A stretch of 64,000 bases of DNA from JAHDCJ01 sp039028895 (GCA_039028895.1 JBCCHF010000031.1:18321-82320), one strand, 5' to 3'; shown: positions 47,428 to 56,863, counted from the first letter of the stretch. Translations and numbers: made by a program. The notes: generated by a model not told the origin, from the letters alone.

Positions 47428-47482
47428 GAGTTCAGTGAAGACCTTTACAGCCTTTTAGGTCTCACTGAACTCACTTTTTTTT
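47428..47482 (+). terminator. Strong orphan Rho-independent terminator, possibly the end of a small RNA
   Basis: GAGTTCAGTGA (47428-47438) pairs with TCACTGAACTC (47462-47472). After a one-base bulge, GACC (47440-47443) pairs with GGTC (47458-47461). A run of eight T follows. No rightward gene ends within 2.4 kb upstream, since dinB finishes at 44994 and the next gene is leftward, so the terminator implies an unannotated rightward transcript. Confidence 0.72.
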
Positions 47483-47591
47483 AGGGCCTCTCTTAATTTT
47501 TATTTCCTACTTTTCTTTTAGCTTTTCATTACTTTTACCCGATTTCCATGTCTAAACAGAGGAATTGTAACCTTTCACCTGAATCTATAGC

Positions 47592-49331
47592 ATGCGCCAC
47601 AATATCCTTAACGACCAACTCCAGATATTCAGAACGAAAATAGACGACCTGATAAGGAAACTTCAGGATATGACAATTGCGATTGGCAATGAAGACCTTT
47701 CTAAAACCGTTTCAGACCTCAGAACAAGAATTACTGAACCTTTCATGTTTGTAATTGTAGGGGAAGTAAAAGTTGGGAAAAGTAGTTTTATCAATGCCTT
47801 GCTGGAAACTGATAAGGAAATATGCAAAGTTGCACCAGACCCCTGCACTGATACCATCCAACAAATCCTTTTCGGAAACGAGGAAAAAACATTAGTTGTA
47901 TCCGAACATCTTAAAAAATTATACTATCCGGTTGAAATTCTGAAGGAAATCGCTATCGTTGATACTCCAGGTACCAATACTATCTCCGAGTATCATCAGG
48001 AAATAACTGAAGGCTTTGTTCCTGGTAGTGATCTTATCGTTTTTGTATTTGAGGCCAAAAACCCATACCGACAGTCTGCCTGGGACTTTTTCGATTTTAT
48101 TCATGCAGATTGGAGAAAAAAAATCATTTTCGTCCTTCAGCAAGCTGATCTGATGAATGCTGAAGACCTCGCAGTTAATGAGAACGGAGTCATGAACTAT
48201 GCATTGAAAAAAGGCGTAAATGACCCTAGAATATTTAGTGTCTCCGCAAAACTGGAACTGGAAGGTAAAACCGCGGAAAGTGGATTTTTACCCGTAAGGG
48301 AATACATTAAGCACAACATAACCGGTGGAAAAGCACCTATTTTAAAATTATCAAACAACATTGACACTTCACTCAATATTGGGGAAAAGATAAGGAAAGG
48401 CCTCGATGTCAGATCTGCTCAGTTAAAGGCTGACCTGGCGTTTAGAGAAGATATTAGCCAGACACTTAAAAACCAGGAAACCAGGTCGAGAAACCAGGTT
48501 GACATTCTTGTTGAAAACCTGGTTGCCGGATATGAAAGGATTACAAGGAAAACAGAGAAAGATCTGGCTTCTGGCTTGAGCTTTATGACCTTGGCCAAAA
48601 GATCTTTTCTTTCACTTTTCAGTAAGAGAGAATCGTTGGAAGATTGGTTAAAAGACCTGTCTAAACGGCTAGAAACTGATCTCAATAATGTCATGCGGGA
48701 CAAGCTGAATGATGGTGTTTTGGATATAGCGGAAAGTATCCAGCAAATGGCTAAGATCATTGACCTGAAAATCAGAAACAGCCAAACCATTCTAAAGGAT
48801 AATCATGCCATCTTTGGAGACATTGCGGATAAAAGAAGTAACGTCCTCCGGGATCTGCAAAGTCAATTTTCCAATTTCATAAACAGAACAGAAAGTTTTG
48901 TAGATCAGGAGTTAATCCCTGATGGCAGTAACCTATCCCCTAACCTTGCTACCGGCAGCGGATTAGCAGTAATAGGAGTAATCGTGGCGACCATAACCCA
49001 GGGAATGGTGTTTGATATTACCGGAGGAATCATCACTACGATCGGGTTGCTGTTTGCAGGCGTTACCGTAAGACTCAAGAGAAAACAAATCATCCAGGGA
49101 TACAGATCCGAAATTGAAAACGGCAAAGAAAGGCTTTCAACTGAATTAGATGAAAAACTAAAAGCCTATATCTCAAAGATCAAATCCAAGATTGATCAAA
49201 ATTTCGACAACTTCGATGCTATGCTGAGCTCTGAAGAAGAACAAGTAAATACCCTCGAAGAGCAATTATCAAATATCAGGGAAGAGCTCAATACGATGAG
49301 TAATGAGTTGGAAACCTATAAGGTTTCCTGA
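47592..49331 (+). CDS. Bacterial dynamin-like GTPase
   Basis: A 579-residue membrane-associated GTPase. G1 is GEVKVGKS (57-64), G3 is DTPG (124-127), and G4 appears as QQAD (about 187-190) in place of NKxD, as happens in dynamin-like proteins. The stalk is long and helical. A paired hydrophobic segment (about 452-492, VIGVIVATITQGMVF and GGIITTIGLLFAGV) probably inserts into membrane, and a coiled coil ends the protein. Relatives remodel or repair membranes. The 3' end overlaps the convergent channel gene by 16 bp. Confidence 0.9.
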   Translation: MRHNILNDQLQIFRTKIDDLIRKLQDMTIAIGNEDLSKTVSDLRTRITEPFMFVIVGEVKVGKSSFINALLETDKEICKVAPDPCTDTIQQILFGNEEKTLVVSEHLKKLYYPVEILKEIAIVDTPGTNTISEYHQEITEGFVPGSDLIVFVFEAKNPYRQSAWDFFDFIHADWRKKIIFVLQQADLMNAEDLAVNENGVMNYALKKGVNDPRIFSVSAKLELEGKTAESGFLPVREYIKHNITGGKAPILKLSNNIDTSLNIGEKIRKGLDVRSAQLKADLAFREDISQTLKNQETRSRNQVDILVENLVAGYERITRKTEKDLASGLSFMTLAKRSFLSLFSKRESLEDWLKDLSKRLETDLNNVMRDKLNDGVLDIAESIQQMAKIIDLKIRNSQTILKDNHAIFGDIADKRSNVLRDLQSQFSNFINRTESFVDQELIPDGSNLSPNLATGSGLAVIGVIVATITQGMVFDITGGIITTIGLLFAGVTVRLKRKQIIQGYRSEIENGKERLSTELDEKLKAYISKIKSKIDQNFDNFDAMLSSEEEQVNTLEEQLSNIREELNTMSNELETYKVS

Positions 49332-50173
49332 GAAGATATATGATCAAAAAGCGGCGTCCCACAATTATCGCAATATTTAGCACGGTCCATATGTCCGGAT
49401 TTTCCACATGCCCTGCAGGTAATCTCCTGTGATGGGGGTTTGTCGCTCCGCACAAGTTCGGCGCTTACAATTCCCGTTGGTACCGCGATAACGCCATATC
49501 CCATAATCATGAGTATAGCAGCCAAAAACTGCCCTAATGGCGAAATTGGATGAATATCGCCATAACCTACTGTCGTCAATGTCACAATTGCCCAATAAAT
49601 TGACTCCGGAATAGAGCTAAATTCAGGGTTTGATCCCCCTTCGACAAAGTACATAATTGACCCAACCAGGGTGACCAGCAACAAAACGAATACAAGAAAT
49701 ACAGCAATCTTCTCGCGACTATTTTTTAAGGCATTTACGATTAACGTACTTTCCTTTAAAAACTTGGCAGCTTTAAAAATCCTGAAAATACGCATCAATC
49801 TTAAAGCCCTCACTACCAATAAATAATGACCTCCTGTCAAGAAGGTAGCAAGGTAGGTAGGAATAATGGCGATAAAGTCAATAATACCATAAAAGCTAAA
49901 CGCATATCGCAATGGTTTCCTTGCTGAGATCAATCGAAGTATGTATTCTAAAGTAAAGAAAATGGTAAAGCCCCATTCAAGAATATATAGCTCCCTCCCT
50001 ATTACCGCCGTAACTGAATCCACCGTCTCGAGCATCACACCGATCACACTGGCAAAAATGATGATCAAAAGGATGATATCAAATAATTTTCCGGCTTTAG
50101 TATCTGTACCAAAAATGACGGTGTATATCTTTTCTCTCCAGGGAGCAAGCCTTATTTCATTTTGGTCACGCAT
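49316..50173 (-). CDS. Voltage-gated-type potassium channel with C-terminal zinc ribbon
   Basis: A 285-residue six-helix channel. S1-S4 occupy about residues 30-140, with an S4-like VRALRLMRIFRIFKAAKF carrying regularly spaced Arg. The pore loop ends in the potassium filter TVGYGD (201-206), and S6 follows. The cytoplasmic tail has a zinc-ribbon pattern with C253, C256, C268 and C271 (CRAC, CDNC). The length is typical of small bacterial Kv channels. The tail could act as a tetramerisation or sensing module, which is inference. Confidence 0.95.
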   Translation of the reverse strand: MRDQNEIRLAPWREKIYTVIFGTDTKAGKLFDIILLIIIFASVIGVMLETVDSVTAVIGRELYILEWGFTIFFTLEYILRLISARKPLRYAFSFYGIIDFIAIIPTYLATFLTGGHYLLVVRALRLMRIFRIFKAAKFLKESTLIVNALKNSREKIAVFLVFVLLLVTLVGSIMYFVEGGSNPEFSSIPESIYWAIVTLTTVGYGDIHPISPLGQFLAAILMIMGYGVIAVPTGIVSAELVRSDKPPSQEITCRACGKSGHMDRAKYCDNCGTPLFDHISSQETL

Positions 50174-50614
50174 TTGTCAAAAAAGTTAAGAAAATTACTA
50201 TCAAATTGACCTTGAATCAAAAATGACAATTTGTAAAATCTACTAAACACTAAGTCTAAAACAAATTACGCACATTTGTTGATCAAATTAAACGCCTGAC
50301 TATCAATTATATACATATAAAATAATCAATATGCGAAATCAACAGGTTTAATCTAACGTTTCTTTCCAAATCGAAGAGAAAATTTTCTGCGAATTCACCC
50401 TTTGAAAAACGATGATTTTTTAAAGTCACGAAGTCTACAATTTTGCGTATTCATTCGCGGTTCGACTTTTACTATATTTATCAATGTAAGGATACAAATG
50501 TTTAAACCTTAATATTTTGTCCTTTCTTTTGTTTTTCCCCCTGAAAACTACTGAATTAACTGTTTTAATTCATTCGCCCGATAATAGAGTGCTAAGCATA
50601 AATTACTTTAACTC
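50174..50614. other. 441-bp divergent spacer between the channel and OmpA-type genes
   Basis: AT-rich with no reading frame worth calling. TATATTTA at 50473-50480 resembles a -7 box for the rightward gene, but no TTTG lies at the right distance. I see no hairpin or repeat that stands out. Confidence 0.5.
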
Positions 50615-52507
50615 ATGAATTATTCGACCCATACAATTCTTTTTGTTCTCTTGGCCTTTTTTGGAACATGCATATCAAGCTTTGCAGAAATTCACAATTT
50701 CAAGGTTTTTTCTGAAAAAAATAACACCCTTCCGGGAGACATTAACCTCTATAAGGACATACAGGCCCATCGTCTCCATACGGTTTTCCTCGACACGGAG
50801 ATTGCAAAGATTTATTCCGGACAATTGCCAGATATAAGCATTGCCGAAATTAATCGGCGAGTAGGTATGCTTGAAGCCCGTATGGAATACTTCACTGAAA
50901 TCACTGCTAAAATGGATGTGACTTCCAGTGCTGATATGACTTTACCTCAAAATCTTACCATTCAGGAAATAAGTTTTCAATTTGGATCAGAATTAAGTTT
51001 TCTTCAAGCTACTCTCCTCGGTGGAAAATCAATGAGCGAAAAGAAATATCTTAAACTAAAAGAAGAAAACGAAGCCAAGATCAAAAAAATCAATGAAGAC
51101 ATCAGGCTTTTCACCAGTACATACGGATATGATATTATTATTATCGATCCTACCGAAATGCCTACTGGACCAGATGAAGTTTCAGCCGAAAACTATGCCT
51201 TTGATTGGATCGATGAGACAACAAGTGTAGCAAAACCTCCTGTTTCCTCTGCACCACAAACGGATGCCAATCCAATTGCGGAAGAGACCTCAATAGCAGA
51301 AGACATCGAAGAAATTCTCGAGCCTACTCCCGCTGGTCCTCCGCCCTCTTTGGCAGAACTGGAAGGACTTACCGCTAAAGGAGGCATTGCTCCTGAGGAT
51401 ATGGTGGAAGAAAAAATAGAAGAAGCTCCTCAGGAAATCATAGAAACGGTAACAGATGAAATTGCTGAATCACCTAAGCCCGCCGATGAGGTCATTGAAG
51501 AGGTAGCGGAAGAAGCCAATCCTATTGCTGATGAACCTAAAGTCAGGGAAGAAGTTATTGAAGAAATAGCAATCGAAACAACTCCGGCAATCGAAGTACC
51601 TAATGTCGTGGAGAAAGTGGTAGAAGAGGTGGCAAAACCTGTTGAAGAAAAAATGCCTACAGACGTTAATGAGCCAGCAACTCCTCTTGAAGAATTAGCT
51701 GATGATCAGGAGAATCCGATCAAAAAAGCACCTTCGATCAGACTCGAACCTAATCGCGAAAAGGAAAAAGTTTCTTCAACAAAACCTAAAACGCCAAAAG
51801 TAAGCGGCGAAGTAGTCTTCTATATAAATGAAGTGGCCAGAATGCAAAACGAACTCGAGAAGATCAAAGAAATTCGTTTTTCAAATACAAATGCTCGTGA
51901 TCTTTATGTAGAGCCTATTAAGGAAAGACTTAACCTGATTGAAACCAGGGTTACCGAACGTCAGGAAAACGAGGTTACTATGGCAAAGATCGATTTGCTA
52001 TTAGAAGAAATCGCAAATACAAGAACTGCCATCAAAACTTTCGAAGCAGAACCACTTTATTATGAAACAGTGGCAGCCAAAGAAAAAGAGACTATTGAAC
52101 AACCCACCAAAAAAGAGAAAACTAATGTGGTGGCTAAGACGACAAGGGAAAACTCTCAACTCATTCGTTATACCGTTCAGGGAACTGAGAAATGGCATTT
52201 CTTCTACGATACAGGCCAGACACAACCTCGTAAATACCAGGTAAGCAGGATGCAAGAGATCATGACTATTCTCAACGCAGCTCCACAAGCAGGTATTGTA
52301 ATTAGTGGTTACACCGACCAGTCAGGCACTGCCGATAAAAATATTGAACTTTCCAGGAAAAGAGCAGAAGTGGTCAAAACCATTTTCACACAGGCTGGTA
52401 TTGATTCTGACCGAGTAAAAATCGCTGCACTTGGTGAAAAAGGGTCCATTCGATCAGACGACCCTTATAACCGAAAAGTTGAGATCAGGATGGTTTTGAA
52501 TCAATAG
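50615..52507 (+). CDS. OmpA-family protein with long acidic, Pro-rich central region
   Basis: A 630-residue envelope protein with a signal peptide (to about SSFAE). A helical N-terminal region (25-180) is followed by a low-complexity Glu/Pro/Val region (about 195-390, built of units like EEVIEEVAEE). After another helical part comes the OmpA-like peptidoglycan-binding domain (about 515-630, with VISGYTDQSGTADKNIELSRKR and NRKVEIR). The OmpA domain binds diaminopimelate in peptidoglycan. The acidic region probably spans the periplasm or binds cations. A hairpin (GTAATTTCGTCC 52517-52528 with GGACGATTAC 52542-52551) lies between this gene and GH3. Confidence 0.88.
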   Translation: MNYSTHTILFVLLAFFGTCISSFAEIHNFKVFSEKNNTLPGDINLYKDIQAHRLHTVFLDTEIAKIYSGQLPDISIAEINRRVGMLEARMEYFTEITAKMDVTSSADMTLPQNLTIQEISFQFGSELSFLQATLLGGKSMSEKKYLKLKEENEAKIKKINEDIRLFTSTYGYDIIIIDPTEMPTGPDEVSAENYAFDWIDETTSVAKPPVSSAPQTDANPIAEETSIAEDIEEILEPTPAGPPPSLAELEGLTAKGGIAPEDMVEEKIEEAPQEIIETVTDEIAESPKPADEVIEEVAEEANPIADEPKVREEVIEEIAIETTPAIEVPNVVEKVVEEVAKPVEEKMPTDVNEPATPLEELADDQENPIKKAPSIRLEPNREKEKVSSTKPKTPKVSGEVVFYINEVARMQNELEKIKEIRFSNTNARDLYVEPIKERLNLIETRVTERQENEVTMAKIDLLLEEIANTRTAIKTFEAEPLYYETVAAKEKETIEQPTKKEKTNVVAKTTRENSQLIRYTVQGTEKWHFFYDTGQTQPRKYQVSRMQEIMTILNAAPQAGIVISGYTDQSGTADKNIELSRKRAEVVKTIFTQAGIDSDRVKIAALGEKGSIRSDDPYNRKVEIRMVLNQ

Positions 52508-52556
52508 TCCAATATTGTAATTTCGTCCTTTATTTTTTAACGGACGATTACATCAA

Positions 52557-54059
52557 ATGGCTCTGAAATCAAAGCTAGTCAAACCTTTTGCGCGTATAAT
52601 CTCATCGAAAATCGATCGCGAGGCTCGAAAAGCAGTCAAGATCCAGGAATCATTAAGGCAAAAACTGGTTCATCAAGCTAGTAATACCCTTTTCGGGAAA
52701 GATCATTGGTTTTCAGAGATACGTACTTACAAAGATTTCAAGAGCAACGTCCCAGTTAGGGATTATGAGGGCTTAAAACCATACATCACCAAAATTGTAG
52801 AGGGTCAGCCGGATATTCTTTGGAAAGGACGGCCAGCTTATCTCGCCAAAACTTCTGGCACCACTTCAGGTGTTAAATACATCCCGATAAGTAAGGAATC
52901 TGCACCCCATCACGTTGGTACTGCCCGAAATATGGTGTTTCATCATATTGCAAAAACAGGGCACTCTGACTGGATGGATGGTAAAATGATCTTTCTTTCC
53001 GGTTCACCCGAATTGACACAGACTAACGGCATTGCCACTGGGAGACTTTCTGGTATTGTTAATCATCTTATTCCTGGTTGGTTGAAAAGTAATCGGCTTC
53101 CCAGCTACGAGACCAACTGCATTGAGGACTGGGAAACAAAGCTTGATCACATAATCGATGAAACGATCGACCAAAACATGACCATGATCAGTGGCATTCC
53201 ACCATGGGTCCAAATGTACTATGAACGCTTACTAGACCGATCAGGCAAATCAAACATCCTGGAGCTATTCCCTAACTATTCTCTTTTTGTCTACGGGGGT
53301 GTCAATTTCGAACCCTATCGCGCCAAACTCGAAGAACTTGTCGGCGCCAGTATCAAAAGTCTCGAAACATACCCGGCTTCAGAAGGATTCATCGCTTTCC
53401 AAGATCGACTGGATGATCCTGGCCTCTTACTCAACGTGAATGTGGGCATTTTCTACGAATTTGTCCCGGTTGACGAAATCTTCAGCGAAAACCCAACAAG
53501 ATTAAGCCTGGGAGAAGTGGAATTAGGAACAAATTATGCCCTCATCATTAACAGTAATTCCGGTTTGTGGGGCTATAACATTGGCGATACGGTTAAGTTC
53601 GTCTCAACAGATCCGTACCGACTTGTAGTTACCGGCAGAGTCAAGCATTTCATCTCTGCATTCGGTGAACACGTGATTGGGAAAGAAGTCGAAGAAGCCA
53701 TGCTGGATGTTGCAAAAGCAGAAAATATCAGAATAGTCGAGTTCACCGTAGCTCCGCAGGTGAATCCGCCCGACGGCTCAACACCCTACCACGAATGGTT
53801 TGTAGAGTTTGATAACCTTCCGGAAAATATGACCGAATTTGCTAAAAAAGTAGACCTGAAAATGACCGAGCAAAACATCTACTACCTCGACCTCATTGAG
53901 GGCAATATCCTCCAGCCATTGAAGATCAGACCAATGCAACCAAATGCATTCAGAAACTATATGAAAACCCAGGGCAAACTTGGTGGTCAAAATAAAGTCC
54001 CAAGACTATCCAACGACCGCAAAATAGCTGACCAGTTAGAACCCTACACTATAAAATAA
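52557..54059 (+). CDS. GH3-family protein (acyl-adenylate/amido synthetase fold)
   Basis: A 500-residue member of the GH3 family, adenylate-forming enzymes that in plants join amino acids to auxin and jasmonate; bacterial substrates are mostly unknown. ATP-binding motif KTSGTTSGVKYIPIS is clear, and YPASEGFIAF and WGYNIGDTVKF match the later nucleotide-binding motifs. The C-terminal domain follows VVTGRVKHFISAFGEHV. It is full length. The HAD-hydrolase gene follows 59 nt downstream. Confidence 0.92.
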   Translation: MALKSKLVKPFARIISSKIDREARKAVKIQESLRQKLVHQASNTLFGKDHWFSEIRTYKDFKSNVPVRDYEGLKPYITKIVEGQPDILWKGRPAYLAKTSGTTSGVKYIPISKESAPHHVGTARNMVFHHIAKTGHSDWMDGKMIFLSGSPELTQTNGIATGRLSGIVNHLIPGWLKSNRLPSYETNCIEDWETKLDHIIDETIDQNMTMISGIPPWVQMYYERLLDRSGKSNILELFPNYSLFVYGGVNFEPYRAKLEELVGASIKSLETYPASEGFIAFQDRLDDPGLLLNVNVGIFYEFVPVDEIFSENPTRLSLGEVELGTNYALIINSNSGLWGYNIGDTVKFVSTDPYRLVVTGRVKHFISAFGEHVIGKEVEEAMLDVAKAENIRIVEFTVAPQVNPPDGSTPYHEWFVEFDNLPENMTEFAKKVDLKMTEQNIYYLDLIEGNILQPLKIRPMQPNAFRNYMKTQGKLGGQNKVPRLSNDRKIADQLEPYTIK

Positions 54060-54118
54060 GCCCGCATAAAGAGATAAAACAAGTAACAGAGCAAAGCAAA
54101 CGACAAAATACGAACAAC

Positions 54119-54829
54119 GTGAGTAAAACACTAGTAATCTTTGACATCGACGGCACCCTTCTCTTCTCAAACAAAGAAGACAGCAGGATATTTGCCAGAG
54201 CATTCAGAAAAGAGTTTGGGTTCGAAGCCCACAGCATTGACTGGCACGAATTTCCACATGTCACAGACACTACTATTCTGGAGGTAATGTTTAAAAAGCA
54301 GGGTGTCCCCTTCCCTAGCGTAGAAAGATTGGAAGAATTTAAAGATTATTATGTCGAAATGTTGCTCCACCGACGTGTTCAAAATCCTGAAAACTTTCTC
54401 CAGGTAGAAGGTGCCCAGGCTGCTGTTCACAGTCTTGTTGCCGATGATCGATACCTGGTAGGCATTGCCACGGGTGGATTTCGAAAACCCGCTTTCGTAA
54501 AACTTGACCATGTGGGCATTAATACAGAATCGCTATTTATGTCATTTGCAGATGGTAACCACACCCGCGAACAGATCATTGAAGGCGTATTCAGACAGGT
54601 AGAAACTCAAGGAGAAGCAGTAAGTCGCTCCGTGTATATTGGTGATGCCATATGGGATGTCCGCACCACTAGAAATATGGACTTGCCCTTTATTGGTATC
54701 CAAAAACCAGGAAAACATGATATGTTATACCGGGCCGGGGCAAAACATGTGATCTCGGATTATAAGGATTATCAAGGTTTTCTCAACCTCATTGAAAATG
54801 CTACCCCTCCTCTCCCCCAAGAGCCTTAA
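54119..54829 (+). CDS. HAD-superfamily hydrolase
   Basis: A 236-residue phosphatase-like protein, starting at GTG 54119. Motif I FDIDGTLLFS carries the nucleophile D9 and D11, motif II is ATGGFRKP, and motif IV is YIGDAIWDVRT. A helical cap (about 25-95) makes it a subfamily I enzyme resembling phosphoglycolate-phosphatase types. It is 59 nt after GH3 on the same strand; whether they share a pathway is open. Substrate unknown. Confidence 0.9.
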   Translation: MSKTLVIFDIDGTLLFSNKEDSRIFARAFRKEFGFEAHSIDWHEFPHVTDTTILEVMFKKQGVPFPSVERLEEFKDYYVEMLLHRRVQNPENFLQVEGAQAAVHSLVADDRYLVGIATGGFRKPAFVKLDHVGINTESLFMSFADGNHTREQIIEGVFRQVETQGEAVSRSVYIGDAIWDVRTTRNMDLPFIGIQKPGKHDMLYRAGAKHVISDYKDYQGFLNLIENATPPLPQEP

Positions 54830-54865
54830 CGTCAGGTTAAACCCTTGTCAAACGTGGTATGTTTA

Positions 54866-54896
54866 TTGGTTGAACATGATTGTTTTCGTACCTTCG
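54866..54896 (+). promoter_or_regulatory. Bacteroidota-type promoter of rseP
   Basis: TTG at 54866-54868 and TACCTTCG at 54889-54896 are 20 bp apart, close to the phylum consensus. The predicted start lies near 54903, leaving a leader of about 25 nt before the rseP ATG. Confidence 0.58.
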
Positions 54897-54927
54897 TGGT
54901 CGATTTTTTGTATCGTAATTAACAGTA

Positions 54928-56268
54928 ATGGAATATCTGATCATAATTGCCCAGTTCATCTTAAGTTTATCTATCCTGATCGTACTACACGAAATGGGGC
55001 ACTTTCTGCCAGCAAGACTATTTGGGACAAGGGTTGAAAAGTTTTATTTGTTCTTCAATCCATGGTTTTCACTATTTAAAAAACAAATAGGCGAAACGGA
55101 ATATGGAATCGGTTGGCTGCCACTTGGCGGTTACGTCAAGATCTCCGGAATGATGGATGAAAGTTTCGACAAGGAACAAATGGCGCTGCCACCACAGCCT
55201 TATGAATTTCGGTCAAAACCAGCCTGGCAAAGGTTGATCATTATGGTTGGAGGTGTCACGGTTAACTTTATCCTTGGCTTCTTGCTGTGGGGAATGGTAC
55301 TTTTCATCTGGGGCGATTCTTATCTACCAACCGAGAATGTAAAGTACGGTGTTTATGTCGATGATTTGGCCAAAGAGATTGGCCTGCAAAATGGCGATAA
55401 AATCATCTCGGTCGATGGAAAGCCCATGGAGAAATTTGGTCAGCTCAAACGTGATTTGATCATCAACCAGGCCGCTACCATACAAGTTGATCGCAAAGGC
55501 CAGCAAGTCGACGTTTCCATTAACGACGAACAAAGAGGTAAACTTACTGGAAGAAATGTAATGTTTGCTGTACCAAGGACGCCTTTTGTGGCTGCCAAGG
55601 TAATTAAAGACTCTCCGGCAAAAGAAGCGGGTATTGAAAAAGGCGATAGTATCATTGCCCTAAACGGCACACCAACACTATACTTCGATCAATTTAAAGA
55701 TATGGCAAAAGGCCTTCCGGATAATGATATCGAGGTGACCCTTGTCAGGGAAGGTCAGACTCAAAACATCCAGGTGCGCCTTGATTCCTGCGGACGTATG
55801 GGCGTACAACCCTTCGCTGCCGCCAGGTATCTTGAAACCGCTTCAGAAACTTATGGATTGGGGACTGCTATGGGTCTCGGTTTCTCCAAAGGCGTTGATT
55901 TCCTGATGGACAATATCAAAGGATTCGCCCTTATGTTTACTGGAGATATCAAACCTTCAGACGGTTTGGGTGGATTTGGAACCATCGCTAATCTTTTTCC
56001 AAAACAATGGGAATGGGAACGTTTCTGGACCATAACAGCTATCCTGTCTCTCATCCTCGCTTTCATGAACTTACTGCCTATTCCATTACTGGATGGTGGA
56101 CATGTCATGTTCCTGATTTACGAAATGATCGCAGGGAAAGCACCTAACGAAAAATTCCTTGAATACGCTCAAACAGCTGGATTGGTTATTCTAATGGCAC
56201 TACTGCTTTATGCGAATGGTATGGATGTTTACCGCAGCTGGTTTATGGATGCTCCTCCATGTAGCTAA
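54928..56268 (+). CDS. rseP: RIP metalloprotease RseP (site-2 protease)
   Basis: A 446-residue intramembrane zinc protease that cuts membrane-bound anti-sigma factors and signal-peptide remnants. The zinc motif LHEMGHFLPARLFG gives H21, E22 and H25 in the first helix, and LLPIPLLDGGHV near residue 385 supplies the third metal ligand. Two PDZ-like domains lie between (about 130-210 and 215-290, with ENGDKIISVDGK-like and EKGDSIIALNGT motifs). Four hydrophobic segments are visible. A promoter lies directly upstream. The natural substrate cannot be told from this window. Confidence 0.96.
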   Translation: MEYLIIIAQFILSLSILIVLHEMGHFLPARLFGTRVEKFYLFFNPWFSLFKKQIGETEYGIGWLPLGGYVKISGMMDESFDKEQMALPPQPYEFRSKPAWQRLIIMVGGVTVNFILGFLLWGMVLFIWGDSYLPTENVKYGVYVDDLAKEIGLQNGDKIISVDGKPMEKFGQLKRDLIINQAATIQVDRKGQQVDVSINDEQRGKLTGRNVMFAVPRTPFVAAKVIKDSPAKEAGIEKGDSIIALNGTPTLYFDQFKDMAKGLPDNDIEVTLVREGQTQNIQVRLDSCGRMGVQPFAAARYLETASETYGLGTAMGLGFSKGVDFLMDNIKGFALMFTGDIKPSDGLGGFGTIANLFPKQWEWERFWTITAILSLILAFMNLLPIPLLDGGHVMFLIYEMIAGKAPNEKFLEYAQTAGLVILMALLLYANGMDVYRSWFMDAPPCS

Positions 56269-56274
56269 TTTTTT

Positions 56275-56334
56275 GTTGACGGTTGGCTGTTGATAGTTGA
56301 CAGCACCATCAGCCGTCAACCATCAATCGTCAAC
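56275..56334. repeat. Imperfect inverted repeat built of GTTGAC/GTTGAT units
   Basis: The left arm (from 56275, GTTGACGGTTGG) pairs with the right arm ending at 56334 (CGTCAAC) over 12 bp with two G-U pairs, then continues imperfectly. The units GTTGACGG, GTTGATAG and GTTGACAG repeat. It sits just before the hscB start, and the longer upstream hscB frame runs through it. The style is that of short interspersed hairpin repeats. Confidence 0.6.
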
Positions 56335-56338
56335 ATCC

Positions 56339-56863
56339 ATGAATTACTTTGAATTTTACGAAATCCCTGTCTCCTTCCTCCCAGACGAAGCCTTGATCAA
56401 ACATACTTATTTTCGTTTGAGCAAAGCCTATCATCCCGATTTCTATACCTTGGAGTCTGAAGATAAACAGGCAGAGATTCTCGAGTTGTCGACACAGAAT
56501 AATAACGCCTACAAAGTTTTGTCAAATTTTGATAGTCGGATGAAATACATCCTTGAATTGAAAGGGGTAATGGACGAAGAAGGGAAAGCAAAAGTTCCCC
56601 AGGATTTCCTGATGGAAATGATGGATATCAACGAAGCTTTAATGGAATTACAATTTGACTTTGACAAAAGCCAGTACGACAAGCTAATCAGCGATATCGA
56701 AACCCTCGAAACAGAACTACTTGAAGGGGTTCAGCCAGCACTTGAAAGCTATAATGACGAAAAGTCTAATGAATCGGAACTATTAGCCTTAAAAGATTAT
56801 TATCTAAAAAAGCGTTACCTATTGCGGTTACGCGAAAATTTGGATAAATTTGCCGACGCTTGA
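56339..56863 (+). CDS. hscB: Fe-S cluster assembly co-chaperone HscB (J-domain)
   Basis: A 174-residue protein from ATG 56339 (MNYFEFYEIPVSF); the in-frame ATG at 56297 lies in the repeat and gives an unnatural N-terminus. The J-domain has HPD (H32-P33-D34, in AYHPDFYTLES) and is followed by the HscB C-terminal helical domain (NAYKVLSNFDSRMKYILELKG; DFLMEMMDINEALMEL). It delivers IscU to the HscA chaperone in iron-sulfur cluster transfer. hscA is not in the window. Confidence 0.92.
   Translation: MNYFEFYEIPVSFLPDEALIKHTYFRLSKAYHPDFYTLESEDKQAEILELSTQNNNAYKVLSNFDSRMKYILELKGVMDEEGKAKVPQDFLMEMMDINEALMELQFDFDKSQYDKLISDIETLETELLEGVQPALESYNDEKSNESELLALKDYYLKKRYLLRLRENLDKFADA

Larger units (their letters stand above)
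46464..47591. other. 1.1-kb gene-free region with repeated motifs, palindromes and an orphan terminator
   Basis: No convincing protein-coding frame was found; the longest, 102 codons on the minus strand at 46801-47109, is rich in Lys, Cys and Phe and looks spurious. The stretch holds five GTGTCAA/TTGACAC heptamers, a perfect palindrome at 47131-47142, hairpins at 46489-46518, 47165-47186 and about 47222-47258, and a strong terminator at 47428-47482 with no gene upstream on that strand. I saw no rnpB, tmRNA or SRP signature. Confidence 0.6.

Noticed and set aside
46464..47591. RNase P RNA, tmRNA or SRP RNA in the gene-free region
   Set aside because: None of their conserved cores is visible; only generic hairpins and a terminator are seen.
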